Shown piece after piece: positions 34,333 through 44,524 of a stretch of DNA of 64,000 nt. Location: the NCBI GenBank assembly GCA_028564925.1, contig CM053033.1, positions 204,492,607-204,556,606 of the forward strand, written 5' to 3'. The notes beneath the pieces are model-generated. The model was not told the origin of the DNA and made no database searches. It saw nothing but the letters and a program-made list of their open reading frames with translations. Each line of letters opens with the position of its first letter. Position 1 is the stretch's first letter. The DNA comes from Lithobates sylvaticus. Its lineage: Eukaryota; Chordata; Amphibia; Anura; Ranidae. A program made the position numbers and the translations under genes.

Positions 34333-34603
34333 GGCCCCTTTCACACTTATACGACTTGTCCCACGATTTGGGACTGCAAAGTAGCATGACAAGTCGTTCC
34401 CCATGATTTCCAATGACAGCCATTCATATTAGTACGACTTCAAGTAGTTCTGACTTCAAAGTAGTCCCTGCACTACTTTGGTCCGATTTTGATGCTACTT
34501 ACACAGGCATTCCTTGAAATCGCGGCAAAATCGTGGCCGCGAATCGCGGCAAAATCGTGGTAAAATCGCGCGACTTTGAAGTTGCACAAGTGTAAAAGGG
34601 GCC
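34333..34603. mobile_element. MITE with GGCCCCTTTCACAC ends
   Basis: GGCCCCTTTCACACTTATAC and GTGTAAAAGGGGCC face each other, flanked by TAA on both sides. ACGACTTG / CAAGTCG words pair inside, and the right half repeats CGCGGCAAAATCGTGG. Confidence 0.85.
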
Positions 34604-34780
34604 TAAGTGTATAATAATTGGGTTGTGCAAAAGTTAGTGTCTACAAACTATGGTATATATTCTAGAATTTACAGAGCTATAGACGCTATACTGGTAATGG
34701 CAGTGATTGGTGACTTATAATGGGACTGTGATAGGGTGGCGGGCAATCTGGCGCTAACAGAGCCTGTGAGGTACACTTAA

Positions 34781-35139
34781 GGGCCCTTTCACACAGACGT
34801 GTCTGTGCACAGGCTCCGCTTTGCTCAGCGGGGTATCGCTGCATCGATCCCCGCTGAGCAGGCAGATGACAGGTTGGACTCTGCACGCTGTGCAGGGACC
34901 GACCTGTCAGAGCACCGCTCTCCTCTATGGGGGATTGGATGAAGACGGACCGTAGAGTCCGCTTTCATCCGATACGCAGACGGATGGAAAAGTAGGGTTT
35001 TCCTCCGTCATCAGAAACGAAGCATAACGGAGACTGATGTCATTGGATTTCATCCCATAGGGATACATGTATGTCCATTTTTAATCCGAAAATGGATGGA
35101 TGAAAAACAGACATACGGTCCGCCCGTGTGAAGGGGGCC
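34781..35139. mobile_element. MITE with GGGCCCTTTCACAC ends
   Basis: GGGCCCTTTCACACAGACGT and CCGTGTGAAGGGGGCC are flanked by TAA (34778-34780, 35140-35142). The centre contains TCCGC/GCGGA-rich arms like the element at 52259-52663. Confidence 0.85.
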
Positions 35140-35142
35140 TAA

Positions 35143-35483
35143 GCCTTGTACATACTAGTAGATTTTTTCACTTAACCCAGCAGGGCTCAGGGCAGAGAGC
35201 TCAGGAGGAGCCGCTGTACTAACAATCCAATGTTAGTGCAGCAATCTCCCCTGCTGTGCTATTGTGTTCTGACAGGAGGATGGCTCCCCTGCCAAAACAC
35301 TCAATTCAGCGCTCTGATCGGGAGCCGACCGGCAGAATTTTTTTACTCATGCCCCTTCGACAGACGTTGGCCAAATAACCGGCTTCTGTCCAGTACACAC
35401 AGGCCGGTACACACGACATGGGTCAGTCGGTTTTCTATTGAACCAGCCAATGCCACCCAACATTTGGCCCTGTGTATTGGGCT
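35143..35483. mobile_element. MITE abutting the previous one, sharing a TAA
   Basis: GCCTTGTACATACTAG and CCCTGTGTATTGGGCT are weakly inverted ends. TAA at 35140-35142 is used by both neighbours and TAA follows at 35484-35486. The right part contains TACACACGACATGGGTCAG. Confidence 0.6.
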
Positions 35484-35619
35484 TAATTTACTGACATCAA
35501 TAGTGACATTAAGTGATCAGTGATAATACTGTACACTGACACTGTAGCAATGATAGTGGCTGGGAAGGGGGTAACATTTAGGCACAATCAAGGAGTTAAC
35601 TGTGTGCCTAACAATATGT

Positions 35620-36266
35620 AATGTGTGTAGTGTGTGCTTTGCAGGGAGAAGAAACAGTCAGATCGCTGTTCACAGTACACACAGAACTCCGTGTGATTGG
35701 GCACAGCCGAACAGCTGACTTTGGCCAAAATCATTGGTTGAAATTAGCTGCCAAACTCATGCTTTGTCCAATCACAGCACAGGTCAGCAGGGGGCACGTG
35801 CATGCGACGTACAGCTATGTTTTTGGACCTGCCTGTGCGGCCTACCCGCACAATGCTTAGACACAGCTGATTATGTAGTAAAGAGAGCTGATTGGCTCTT
35901 TACCCTAATCTGTGATCATCACCTTTAACTACATGAACCCTATATATGTTATCTGAGGCTCCTCCACTATCATTGTAACCTGTTATGGACCCAGATCCAT
36001 ACGTCACGGTCTGTTTTCCTGTGCAATTCCTATGCGACTCATAGTGCGGTGTGAATGGGCTGAAATTGCATTAAATTAAACTAAAACTATGGGTGGGTGG
36101 CAGCTGTCAGAACACAATAGCCAGCAGGGAAGGTTTCTCTTGTTCAGGCTTATACATGTATGGTTAGCTATTGTGATGAACCTGTGCCCACCTCAGCTGC
36201 TTTCATTCAACTTCCTTTCGCACTCCCATTACTTTGCTAGCCAGCTGCTGCTAAGAACAAAGACTC
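35620..36266. other. No recognised gene or element
   Basis: CCAATCACAGCACAGGTCAG (35768) and similar words occur in other TTAACCACTT copies, so the first 250 bp may still belong to that family. The remainder is unassigned. Confidence 0.35.
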
Positions 36267-36269
36267 TTA

Positions 36270-36728
36270 TGCCCCATACACAAGATCGGAAATTCGGCCA
36301 GCAAAAGACTGATGAGAGTTTTTGGTCAGAAAATGCGACCGTGCGTATGCTCCCTCGGACTTTTGCTGGCCGAATTTCCACCAGCAAAAGATTGAGAGCA
36401 GGTTCTCAATTTTTCGGTCGAAAAACGCTCCGATCGGAAATTCGTCGAATTGTTACCGAGCACGTGTAGGAATTTTGCGCCTCGGAATTGGTACAGATGA
36501 GTAGCAATTCCGAGGCGCAAAATTCCTACACGTGCTCGGTAACAATTCGACGCATGCTTGGAAGCATTGAACTTAATTTTCTTGGCTTGTCGTAGTGTTG
36601 TACGTCACCGCGTTCTTAACGGTCGAAAGTTCAGCGAACTTTTGTGTGACTGTGTGTATGCAAGCCAAGCTCGAGATGGAATTCCATCAGAAAAAAACAA
36701 TCCAAGATTTCTCAGACGGAAAACTCCA
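36270..36728. mobile_element. Harbinger-like MITE with an inserted inverted segment
   Basis: The left end TGCCCCATACACAAGATCGG follows TTA (36267-36269). Inner CCAGCAAAAG words pair. The right end is degraded (…CAGACGGAAAACTCCAGG). The reverse-sense core is at about 36600 (GTACGTCACCGCGTTCTTAA). A 48-bp perfect palindrome (36443-36552) interrupts the usual order seen in the copy at 45641-46060. Confidence 0.85.
36443..36552. repeat. 48-bp perfect inverted repeat, 14-bp spacer
   Basis: The left arm (36443-36490) and right arm (36505-36552) are exact reverse complements over all 48 bases. Landmarks are ACCGAGCACGTGTAGGAATT at the left and AATTCCTACACGTGCTCGGT at the right. The spacer is GTACAGATGAGTAG. 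Confidence 0.95.
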
Positions 36729-36729
36729 G

Positions 36730-37430
36730 GTAATTTGGTCAGAACTTAGAGAGGAATAAGGCCCCACCCTTACATGACAGTGAGGCCCGTTCATTAGGGG
36801 CACCTGGACGCAACCCCCTCTATCCACGGACTTCAGATCCTAATTAATGCTCTTTGATCACGCCACTACCCCCTATTCATGTGTCCGGCCCTAACACACT
36901 CACAACTATAGGAGTACAAAAATAATGTGAATCGGTGCAGCGCTCCACACTCTAAATATTTCCACCATATACAATGTGAATCGACCTATGTTTTCCTGAA
37001 ATACCTGTAATGAATAGCAAGGCTATCACTTTAAAGTTGCAGAACTACAAATACAGCGCCAGCAGTATTGACATCCAATATCAAATGTGAAAATACATTA
37101 ATATCACTATGTGTTTAAACACCAAACAAAACAAAATAAAAATAGAAAACAAAAACAGAAACAATATAAAGTCCACAATCATATACAGTCCTGAGATAAT
37201 CCTCTTCCTATTTGTTCACCACAATGTGCAACAACTTGCTACATGCAATGTGAGTTTTCCTTCACCAGATGTGCCCTCACCTGGGATATAAGACCAGTAG
37301 TATGGTCTGACTGCGCTTTTGTCCCACACAAAGGGGATCCACACTGATGTTCCAAATATATGGATAATACAGAAGTTGCCACCTCCTCCTTAGTCTCTCC
37401 TCCACTCAGCCAAATTAACATAGAAATGTA
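36730..37430. other. No recognised gene or element
   Basis: AT-rich, with an A-rich stretch at 37118-37165. No gene or repeat family could be assigned. Confidence 0.4.
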
Positions 37431-37437
37431 TCCTTAA

Positions 37438-37690
37438 AGTGGTTGTGCACATGCGCGCGAGTGACGTCATCGCCGCTCCAGCGAATGACAACGATGGAGC
37501 GGCGAGACCCGGAAGTCACTCCGCGATTGATGGCGCCGGCGGAGGTCGTGGACGAGGGTCGCTTCGGGGGGGCTTCGTTCTCAGGTAAATTGTGCATAAT
37601 GAGCTAGTATGCTATGTATACTAGCTCATTATGCCTTTGCCTTGCAGGTTCCTTTTTATATATTTTTTTAAAAGAGGCTTTACTTCCTCT
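37438..37690. mobile_element. TTAA-flanked MITE
   Basis: TTAA flanks it (37434-37437, 37691-37694). It contains GTGACGTCATCGCCGCTCC, mirrored in part by GGAGCGGCGAGACC, and a hairpin with CATAATGAGCTAGTATGC facing ATACTAGCTCATTATG. It shares this block with 14759-15170. Confidence 0.7.
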
Positions 37691-37719
37691 TTAAAACAAC
37701 CAGTCTTTATTACTATACA

Positions 37720-38770
37720 TTTATGTTAAAACACTCACATTTTTCTGGTGCTTGCAGTGCACCAAACTATAACAGCATCGGCTGTGTCCAATCACAGCCC
37801 AGATCTCTGTGTTGGTAAACAACACAGAGCTCTGAACAGAGGGAGCGATCTCTCAGTTTCTCATCCCTGCAAAGCAGGGATGAGAAACTGAGAGATCTCT
37901 TAGTAAAAGCAGCACACGTTACACACATTACACATAGTTAGGCACATTTTTAACCCCTTGATCGTCCTAGATGTTAACCCCTTTCCAGCCAGTGTCATTA
38001 GTACAGTGACAGTGTATAGTATTATCACTGATCACTGTATTTAATGTCACTGGTGATGTCAGTGGCAGTCAGTCAGTTCCCTCCAGCATCAATGGAAGGA
38101 AGAGAGGAAAGATCCCTGGTGCCGCACATCTACGGAGTCCTATGGTGTCCTATGGTGGTAAGAGAGAGACACTCACAGCCTGGGCTCCCGCCAGGTCACG
38201 CCCCCAACGCACTTCATTTCCCCTCGGAGCTTAGTCATGGGGAACCCTCTAGTATCAGTGTCAGATTGCCCGCTGCACTATAGCAGTTTCATTATAAGTC
38301 ATTGATAGCCTCTATTAAAAGTATAAAAAAAGTGTAAAAATTAAACTTCCAGTATATATCCCATAGTTTGTAGGCGCTATAACTTTCACACAAACCAATC
38401 AATATACACTTATTGTTTTTTTTTATTGTTTTTTATCAAAATTATGTAACAGAATACTTTTTGGCAAAAATGTATGAAGACATTTTTTTTCCCATTTTTA
38501 TTGGATATGATTTATACTAAAAAATATTGTTATTTTTTTTCATAATTTTTGGTCTTTTTGCGTTTATATCGCAATAAATAAAACACCCAGTAATGATCAA
38601 ATACCACCAAAAGAAAGCTCTATTTGTGTGAAAAAAGTTACACAAATTGTGTTTGGGTGCAGCGTTACATGACCGTGCAATTGCCAGTTAAAGTAGCACA
38701 GTGCAGAATAGCAAAAAATGGCCTGGTCATGAAGGGGGTAATCTCTTCTGGAGCTGAAGTGGATAAAGTG
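37720..38770 (-). repeat. TTAACCACTT-family repeat, reverse copy
   Basis: Family landmarks appear in reverse sense: TTAACCCCTTTCCAGCCAGT, ATCAAATACCACCAAAAGAA and GGCCTGGTCATGAAGGGGGT. It contains a near-loopless hairpin (37847-37897). Exact ends are eroded. Confidence 0.65.
37847..37897. repeat. 24-bp perfect stem with a 3-base loop
   Basis: GATCTCTCAGTTTCTCATCC-CTGC is followed by AAA and then its exact reverse complement. This tight hairpin sits inside a TTAACCACTT repeat. Confidence 0.92.
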
Positions 38771-38771
38771 G

Positions 38772-38850
38772 TTCTAAAGCCTTAAGGTTTTTCACCTTAT
38801 TGCATTCTTTAGACTAAGGTGAAAAACCTTTTGTGCTGTATGGACTTAAG
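38772..38850. repeat. Small inverted repeat (CCTTAAGGTTTTTCACCTTA)
   Basis: CCTTAAGGTTTTTCACCTTA faces CTAAGGTGAAAAACCTT about 25 bases on. It resembles the end of a TTAA-flanked ranid element. Confidence 0.6.
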
Positions 38851-39337
38851 GTGCCAAACTCTGAACAACAATATTAAAATTAAACAACTTTTATTACAAT
38901 TACAAAGCAATTATTAAAAACATATATGTTTAACTACTTAAGGACCAGGCCCATTTTTCAAACTTGGTGTTTACAAGTTAAAATCAGGGTTTTATTTGCT
39001 AGAAAATTACTTAGAACCCCCAAACATTATATATATTTTTTTCAGACACCCTAATGGTGGTCGTTGCAATACTTTATGTCACACTGTATTTGCGCAGCGG
39101 TCTTACAAGCACAATTTTTGGGGAAAAAGTACCCTTTTTTTATTTAAAAAATAAGACAACAGTAAATTTAGCCCAATTTTTTTAATATTGTGAAAGATAA
39201 TGTTATGACGAGTAAATTGATACCCAACATGTCATGCTTCAAAATTGCGCCGCTCGTGGAATGGCGACAAACGTTGACCCTTAGAAATCTCCATAGGCAA
39301 TGTTTAAAATCTTCTACAGGTTACTAGTTTTGAGTTA

Positions 39338-39771
39338 TGCCGCGTACACGCGACCGGTTTTCCTGTCGGAATAAACTCCAAAGGTTTTTCCGACGGAGTT
39401 CCGACGGAGTTCCGCTGAAACTGTCTTGCCTACACACGATCACACCAAAGTCCGACCGTCTAGAACGCGGTGACGTACAACACGTACGACGGGACTAGAA
39501 AAAGGAAGTTCAATAGCCAGTAGCCAATAGCTGCCGTCTCGTACTTGCTTAAGAGCATGTGACGTTTTTGGTCCGTCGGAACAGCATACAGACGAGCGGT
39601 TTTCCCAATAGGAATTGGTTCCGTCTGAAATATTTAAAACATGTTCTATTTCTAGGTCCGTCAGAATTAAAAAAAAAAAAAAAAGTCAGATGAGGCCCAC
39701 ACACGATAGGAATATCCGATGAAATGATTCCGTCTGACTTTTCCTATCGGACATTTTGCGTATACGCGGCA
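39338..39771. mobile_element. Harbinger-like MITE
   Basis: TGCCGCGTACACGCGACC and GCGTATACGCGGCA are flanked by TTA (39335-39337, 39772-39774). The core GAACGCGGTGACGTACAACA lies at 39465. GACGGAGTTCC is tandemly duplicated at about 39391-39413. Confidence 0.9.
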
Positions 39772-40344
39772 TTACAGAGTAGGTCTTTAGCTAGAAGTAT
39801 TTCTCTCGCTCTAAAGATCGCGGCAAAACCTGTGTGGTTTGAACACCGTTTTCATATGCGACTTACATATGCGTTGCTTCTGCGTGCGAGGTCGGCGGGG
39901 AAAGCAGCTTAAAAAAAGATTTTTCTTATTTATTTTCCTTTTTTTTTTTTTTTTTTTTTACACTGTCCTTTTAAAAAATATTTTTTTGGGTCACTTTTGT
40001 TCCTATTACAAGGAATGTAAACATCCCTTGTAATAGAAAAAAAGCATAACAGGACCTCTTAAATGTCACAAAAAGACCTCAGATCTCATATTTACACTTA
40101 AATGCAATACATTATTTTTTTTTTAATTCCTCTTTAAGACCATTGGGCGGAAGTGACGTTTGGCATCGCTTACGTCATGCAATGTTATGGAGCCGAGCGG
40201 GGGGGCCATCTTTCCCTCACTCTGCTTCATGTCTCAGAGGGGAGAGGACCCCAATGGCTCCGGTAAGTGGTGGAGATGACCGGAGCACCGTGGCGGGGGG
40301 CCTCTCCCGCCCCTGACAAAAGTGATCTCGTGGTGAATCCGCCG

Positions 40345-40642
40345 TAGGGTTGCCACCTGTCCGAGATTCACCCGGACCAGTCCGGCTTTTGAATCATGTG
40401 TCCGGGTTTCAGGCAGAACCAAGACAGTCCCACACAAATCGAGAGCTGTGGGCAGCTGTCTGGGGGCAGGTTTGACATCACTGGGGGGCAGAGCGATGAT
40501 GTCAGCAAGAGCAATTTAGCCACACCCACTGTTTGCTGTGGCACGCTATGCGCACCACATTACTACTCTCCTTGGGGCACCCAAAGGTATCATAAGCCGC
40601 TAAAGTGTTCAGGTTTGGCTTGAAGAAAAGGTGGCAACCCTA
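40345..40642. mobile_element. hAT-type MITE (TAGGGTTGCCACC ends)
   Basis: TAGGGTTGCCACCT and AGGTGGCAACCCTA are exact inverted ends. Flanks ATCCGCCG and ATACGCCA agree at six of eight bases. Confidence 0.75.
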
Positions 40643-40726
40643 ATACGCCACAAGGACCACTTTTATCAGAAAGAGAACCGTCCGCCGTTTAAAAATATAC
40701 TGGGGTTATGGCAGCTTTCTGCTGCC

Positions 40727-41603
40727 TAGACATGTGCAGAACAAAAAAATTTGTTTATTTTCGTTTCGTTTTTTTCGTTTCCGTTGATTCGTAACGACTC
40801 GTAAATTCGTAAGTCGTCGGTGCTCGTATTTTTTCGTTGATTTGTTTTTTCGTTAGTTTAATTTTCGTTTATTCGAAATTCGGACGCATTCGTATTTATT
40901 CGTACATTCGTAACATTCTTAACATTCGTAGATTCGTAATCGGAGCATAATTCATAATGTTATGTAATGTGTATGCTATTATTACATTTTAAGAGACACG
41001 GAAAATTACAAATCGAAAAAAAAAGTTACGACTGTACAAATTTTTTCGTTCAATCCATTCGAAGCACGTTAAGCAACGCCATTGTAAGAGACACGGAAAA
41101 TTACGAATCGAGAAAAAAAAAAGTTACGAATGTACGAATTTTTTCGTTCAATCTATTCGAAGCACATTAAGCAGCACCATTGTAAGAGACACGGAAAATT
41201 CCGAATCGAAAAAAAAAAAAAAAAGTTACGAATGTACAAATTTTTTCGTTCAATCCATTCGAAGCACGTTAAGCAGCGCCATTGTAAGAGACATGGAAAA
41301 TTCCGAATAGAAAAAAAAAAAAGTTACGAATGTACGAATTTTTTCGTTCATTTTCGTTGTTCCTGTTTTTGTTTTTCGGATTTTCTTCATTCGTACATTC
41401 GTTGTTTCTAATTAGTTTTTTCAGATTTTCGTTGTTTTTCGGATTCGTTCGTTCGTTCGATTCGAACGATTCGTTAATCGGATTCTTTTGATTCGAACGA
41501 TTCGTTATTCGTTAAAATTTTTAGCGAATCATTCGTTCATACGAACGAACGAAAATAACAAAAAAAAAAGAAAAACGAAAAAAAAACGAATTGCACATGT
41601 CTA
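40727..41603. mobile_element. AT-rich, CpG-dense element with four tandem units
   Basis: Ends TAGACATGTGCAGAACAAAA and AATTGCACATGTCTA are inverted; flanking TA could be the target duplication. The sequence is built from words such as ATTCGT, TTTCGTT and CGAAC. Four units of 95-102 bp, each with AAGAGACACGGAAAATT and TCGAAGCACGTTAAGCA-like blocks, run at 40990-41388. The superfamily is not recognised. Confidence 0.7.
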
Positions 41604-41679
41604 GCTGCCATAACCCCGGTATTCTACGTCAAAATACCAACGTAAAATGACGGCAGGCGGTCCTCAAGTGGTTAAAATG

Positions 41680-42595
41680 TATCCATCGTAAAAAAATGAT
41701 GTAAATAAAAAGCCTCCCGTAAATGTGCACCCATTGGCTATATAGACCCCGACCTGCTCATTGACTGTTTCCAGTAACACTATTATTTCTTATTTGAGGG
41801 TACTGCTGGTCTTGGGGTTACCTTACATAGAGAAGAGTGCACTTTGTTGTGTATTAATAGTGGCTGTAGGGTGAACATTGGTGGAAGCTGATTCCATCTC
41901 AGATACTATGGTAGGCCAAGCCTAAAATCTGGAAGATATTCATGGTAGTTTATCATCCAGCAGTAAGTGGGTTAATCTGCCCAGATCTCCTGGTAGTCCT
42001 GCTGTGGAGCAGCCCTGGGATGTCTGCAGGCTGGAATGCTGTGGGATGTGCAGACTCCTCATTCCTGGTGTCAGATCAGAGGCAGAAGAACTGCTGATAA
42101 ATGCTTCTCCAGAAGAGGTCGGGGTTACATTATGGGGAGACAGGATAAGTCTGGCAGCTCCCACTCCCCTGAGACAGCTAAGGAACGTTCTACAACAGAT
42201 GGGTGTCCCGTCCATCCTGAGCATAAGGCCTCATCCTCTACACCTGTACAGAGCGGCATCCTTTAATATATGACCTGTATGGATATTTTTAATTTATTTC
42301 TGTGATTTGCCAGTCACTATATCCAGCTGTCTACGCACCTGTCTCTCCAGATCACCACAAATAACCCCAAGGGACAACTGCAGCTGTTTATGGGAAGGTT
42401 TGTATAGGAGAATTGATGATGATGCCCAAGTCTAGATATGAATTTCATATGCAAATCTCATACCTGAGTGATCGCTCTGGAAACTGTAAATCAATGTAGT
42501 AGTCATTGCTACTACAATTATAGCAGTGTTATTCTGAGTCTTGTGTCGAGGGGCTGCCCTTCTGCATAGTAACCACAAGGGGTCACTTGTTCGGT
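41680..42595. other. No recognised gene or element
   Basis: A 0.9-kb stretch of unique-looking DNA. A plus-strand frame at 42004-42273 (89 codons) overlaps others on both strands and has no motif I know; it is left uncalled. Confidence 0.35.
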
Positions 42596-42599
42596 ATGG

Positions 42600-42724
42600 C
42601 TGCTATTTTTTATGAATATAAGGCATTCTCTGATTGGATGATGTGGAGAGGCATGGTGGTGACATCACAATCTCCACCTTATCTAATCAGAGAAGGCTTT
42701 GTATTCATTGAAAAAAAAATAGTG
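42600..42724. repeat. Imperfect inverted repeat
   Basis: TATTTTTTATGAATATAAGG and CTCTGATTGGATGATGTGGA mirror TCCACCTTATCTAATCAGAG and TTGTATTCATTGAAAAAAAA. It looks like a short MITE without a clear target duplication. Confidence 0.65.
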
Positions 42725-42782
42725 CTTTGGGTTGGCTTCTTTTCTCTTTCATTACTCTTTTCTCCTTGGTTTCCTACTCTTA

Positions 42783-43206
42783 TGCCCCATACACACGGTC
42801 GGATTTTCCGACGGAAAATGTCCTATCGGACAATGTTGTCGGAAATTCCGACCGTGTGTAGGCTCCATCAGACTTTTTCCGTCGGATTTTCCGACGGACA
42901 AAGTTTTATCTCCTGCTCTCAAATTTTCCGACAACAAAGTCCTATCGGACTTTTTCCGATCGTGTGTAGCGAATTCCGATGGACAAAGTGCCACGCATGC
43001 TCAGATCACATTACAAGACCAAAGCTATTGGCTACTAGCCTCTACGTAGTCCTGTCGTACGCAACAAACGTTACCACGTTCAGGATGATCGGATTTTCCG
43101 ACAACTTTGTCCGACCGTGTGTATGCAACACCAGTGTCGGACAAAATCCGTCGGAAAAAATCCAACGGATTTTGTGGTCGGAATTTCCGACCATGTGTAC
43201 GGGGCA
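42783..43206. mobile_element. Harbinger-like MITE (first of an abutting pair)
   Basis: TGCCCCATACACACGGTCGG and CCATGTGTACGGGGCA are flanked by TTA (42780-42782, 43207-43209). It is nearly the reverse of 30291-30714: long tracts such as TCTCCTGCTCTCAAATTTTC have their complement there. Confidence 0.92.
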
Positions 43207-43209
43207 TTA

Positions 43210-43656
43210 TGCCCCATACACACAATCGGACATTGATCGGACATTGTTTAGACATTCCGACAACAATATCCATGGATTTTTTCCGACAGATGTTGGCTCA
43301 AACTTGTCTTGCATACACACGGTCACACAAATCTTGTCGGAAATTCCGAACGTCAAGAACGCGGTGACGTACAACACGTACGACGAGGCGAGAAAAATGA
43401 AGTTCAATAGCCAGTGCGGCTCTTCTGCTTGATTCAGAGCATGCGTGGTACTTTGTGCCTTGGAATTGTGTACACACGATCGTAATTTACGCGAACAGAT
43501 TGTGTTGGCGGAAAATTTGAGAACCAGATCTCAAATTTTGTGCGATAGAATTCCCGATGGAAACTGTCCAACGGAGCATACACACGGTTGGAGTTTCCGA
43601 CAACAAGCTCCGATCGCACATTTTACGTCAGAAAGTCTGACCGTGTGTACACGGCA
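43210..43656. mobile_element. Harbinger-like MITE (second of the pair)
   Basis: TGCCCCATACACACAATCGG and GACCGTGTGTACACGGCA, with TTA before (shared with the neighbour) and TAA after. The core GAACGCGGTGACGTACAACA lies at about 43356. It is a different subfamily from its neighbour, so the two inserted independently at one point. Confidence 0.9.
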
Positions 43657-43734
43657 TAACTCTTCTTTTCTGTTCTTTTCTTTGTTCTGTTTCTTCTTTT
43701 TTACTTTTTATTTTTGGTTATTTATAGCCAGATG

Positions 43735-44520
43735 CCAGTGAGAGAGGGCCGGACCGAATGGACCGCAGGGCAATGTAGGGGAGGGCCGGGCATGACTGTG
43801 TGCAGAGTCACACACCAAGGGGGAGAAGTGGGGGTGGCCGAGCAGGCTAGGCCAATCAGATCAGGGGGAGCGGCAATATAAAAAGGGGGCGTGGCTTAAC
43901 AGAGCCACGCAGTCAGTAGGAAACACAAGAGGAGGCAGTTTTCCCACCCACCCTCCCTATGGTTTTAAGGTTTGTTTTGGAGGTTTTAATGTTTTTTTTG
44001 TCGTTTCAGGTAAAGCATCAGAGTGACGGCTCTTCAATATGGGGTGGCGGTGTTTTATTGTGGGTCAGTGACGGTGGCTGTTTGGTAGTGGGTAAGTGTG
44101 TGGGGGGCTCGTCAGTAGATGGCCCCTCCGGTTGTAGTACATCAAAGTAATTTGATGATACTCTTTGTTGCACTGCGGGATAGGTATTTGTCTCCGGGCG
44201 GTTTAAGTGGAGGCCTAGTTTGGTAAAATTCGGCCGTGCCCCCTTGTGTTACATATATATATTTATATATATATATGTACAGTGTTATGTTTGGTTATGG
44301 TACAATACTCTGTCACTGACCAACAATAGTGGGTGTAACCGAGGGTTACTGATGTTCAGTGTTTATGTTATGGTTATTTATATGGCATTTAATTGGTTAT
44401 TTATATTTTGAATAAAATGGAGTTTTATGTTAATAAAGGCTGTTGTGGCCATTTACTCCACAAGAACGGTGTGGTCTATTATTTTAAGGGTAAGAAATAG
44501 TGGTAAGTAAGGGGTTACAA
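43735..44520 (+). other. Promoter/poly(A) cassette, possibly a fossil LTR
   Basis: A CCAAT box (GGCCAATCAG, 43851-43860) and TATA box (ATATAAAAAGG, about 43876) are followed about 530-560 bases later by AATAAA signals (44411, 44433). Promoter, transcribed spacer and poly(A) signal within 800 bp and no coding frame is the layout of an LTR. Ends and target duplication are not clear, and no retroelement protein lies beside it, so a solo LTR is only suggested. Confidence 0.4.
44246..44278. repeat. AT microsatellite
   Basis: TATATATATATTTATATATATATATG-type alternation, interrupted once. Confidence 0.8.
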
Positions 44521-44524
44521 CAGA

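Larger units (their letters stand above)
33978..35610 (+). repeat. TTAACCACTT-family repeat with three nested MITEs
   Basis: It starts TTAACCACTTGACCTCCGGA and carries the family landmarks TTCATGACCGCAGTATTTTT and, after the insertions, GTGGCTGGGAAGGGGG and GAGTTAACTGTGTGCCTAAC. The MITEs at 34333-34603, 34781-35139 and 35143-35483 interrupt it. The right boundary is unclear and may run to about 35950. Confidence 0.65.
38930..41675 (+). repeat. TTAACTACTT-ended repeat with three nested insertions
   Basis: It starts TTAACTACTTAAGGACCAGG and ends GGTCCTCAAGTGGTTAA, inverted ends related to the TTAACCACTT family. Inside lie a Harbinger MITE (39338-39771), a hAT (40345-40642) and an ATTCGT-rich element (40727-41603). 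The flanks of the last, TGGGGTTATGGCAGC and GCTGCCATAACCCC, are mirror images, so the insertion hit the host repeat's own palindrome centre. Confidence 0.75.

Noticed and set aside
41130-41411. 93-codon frame with HGKFRIEKKK repeats
   Set aside because: It is a reading of the tandem units of the ATTCGT-rich element, with no family match and a length set by the repeats.
42004-42273. 89-codon frame, possible host exon
   Set aside because: Overlapping frames of equal length on both strands, no recognisable motif and no splice context; kept as unassigned DNA.
42587-43432. 281-codon plus-strand frame
   Set aside because: It runs through two abutting MITEs and their shared TTA; similar frames appear in every copy because the arms are CG-rich and stop-poor.
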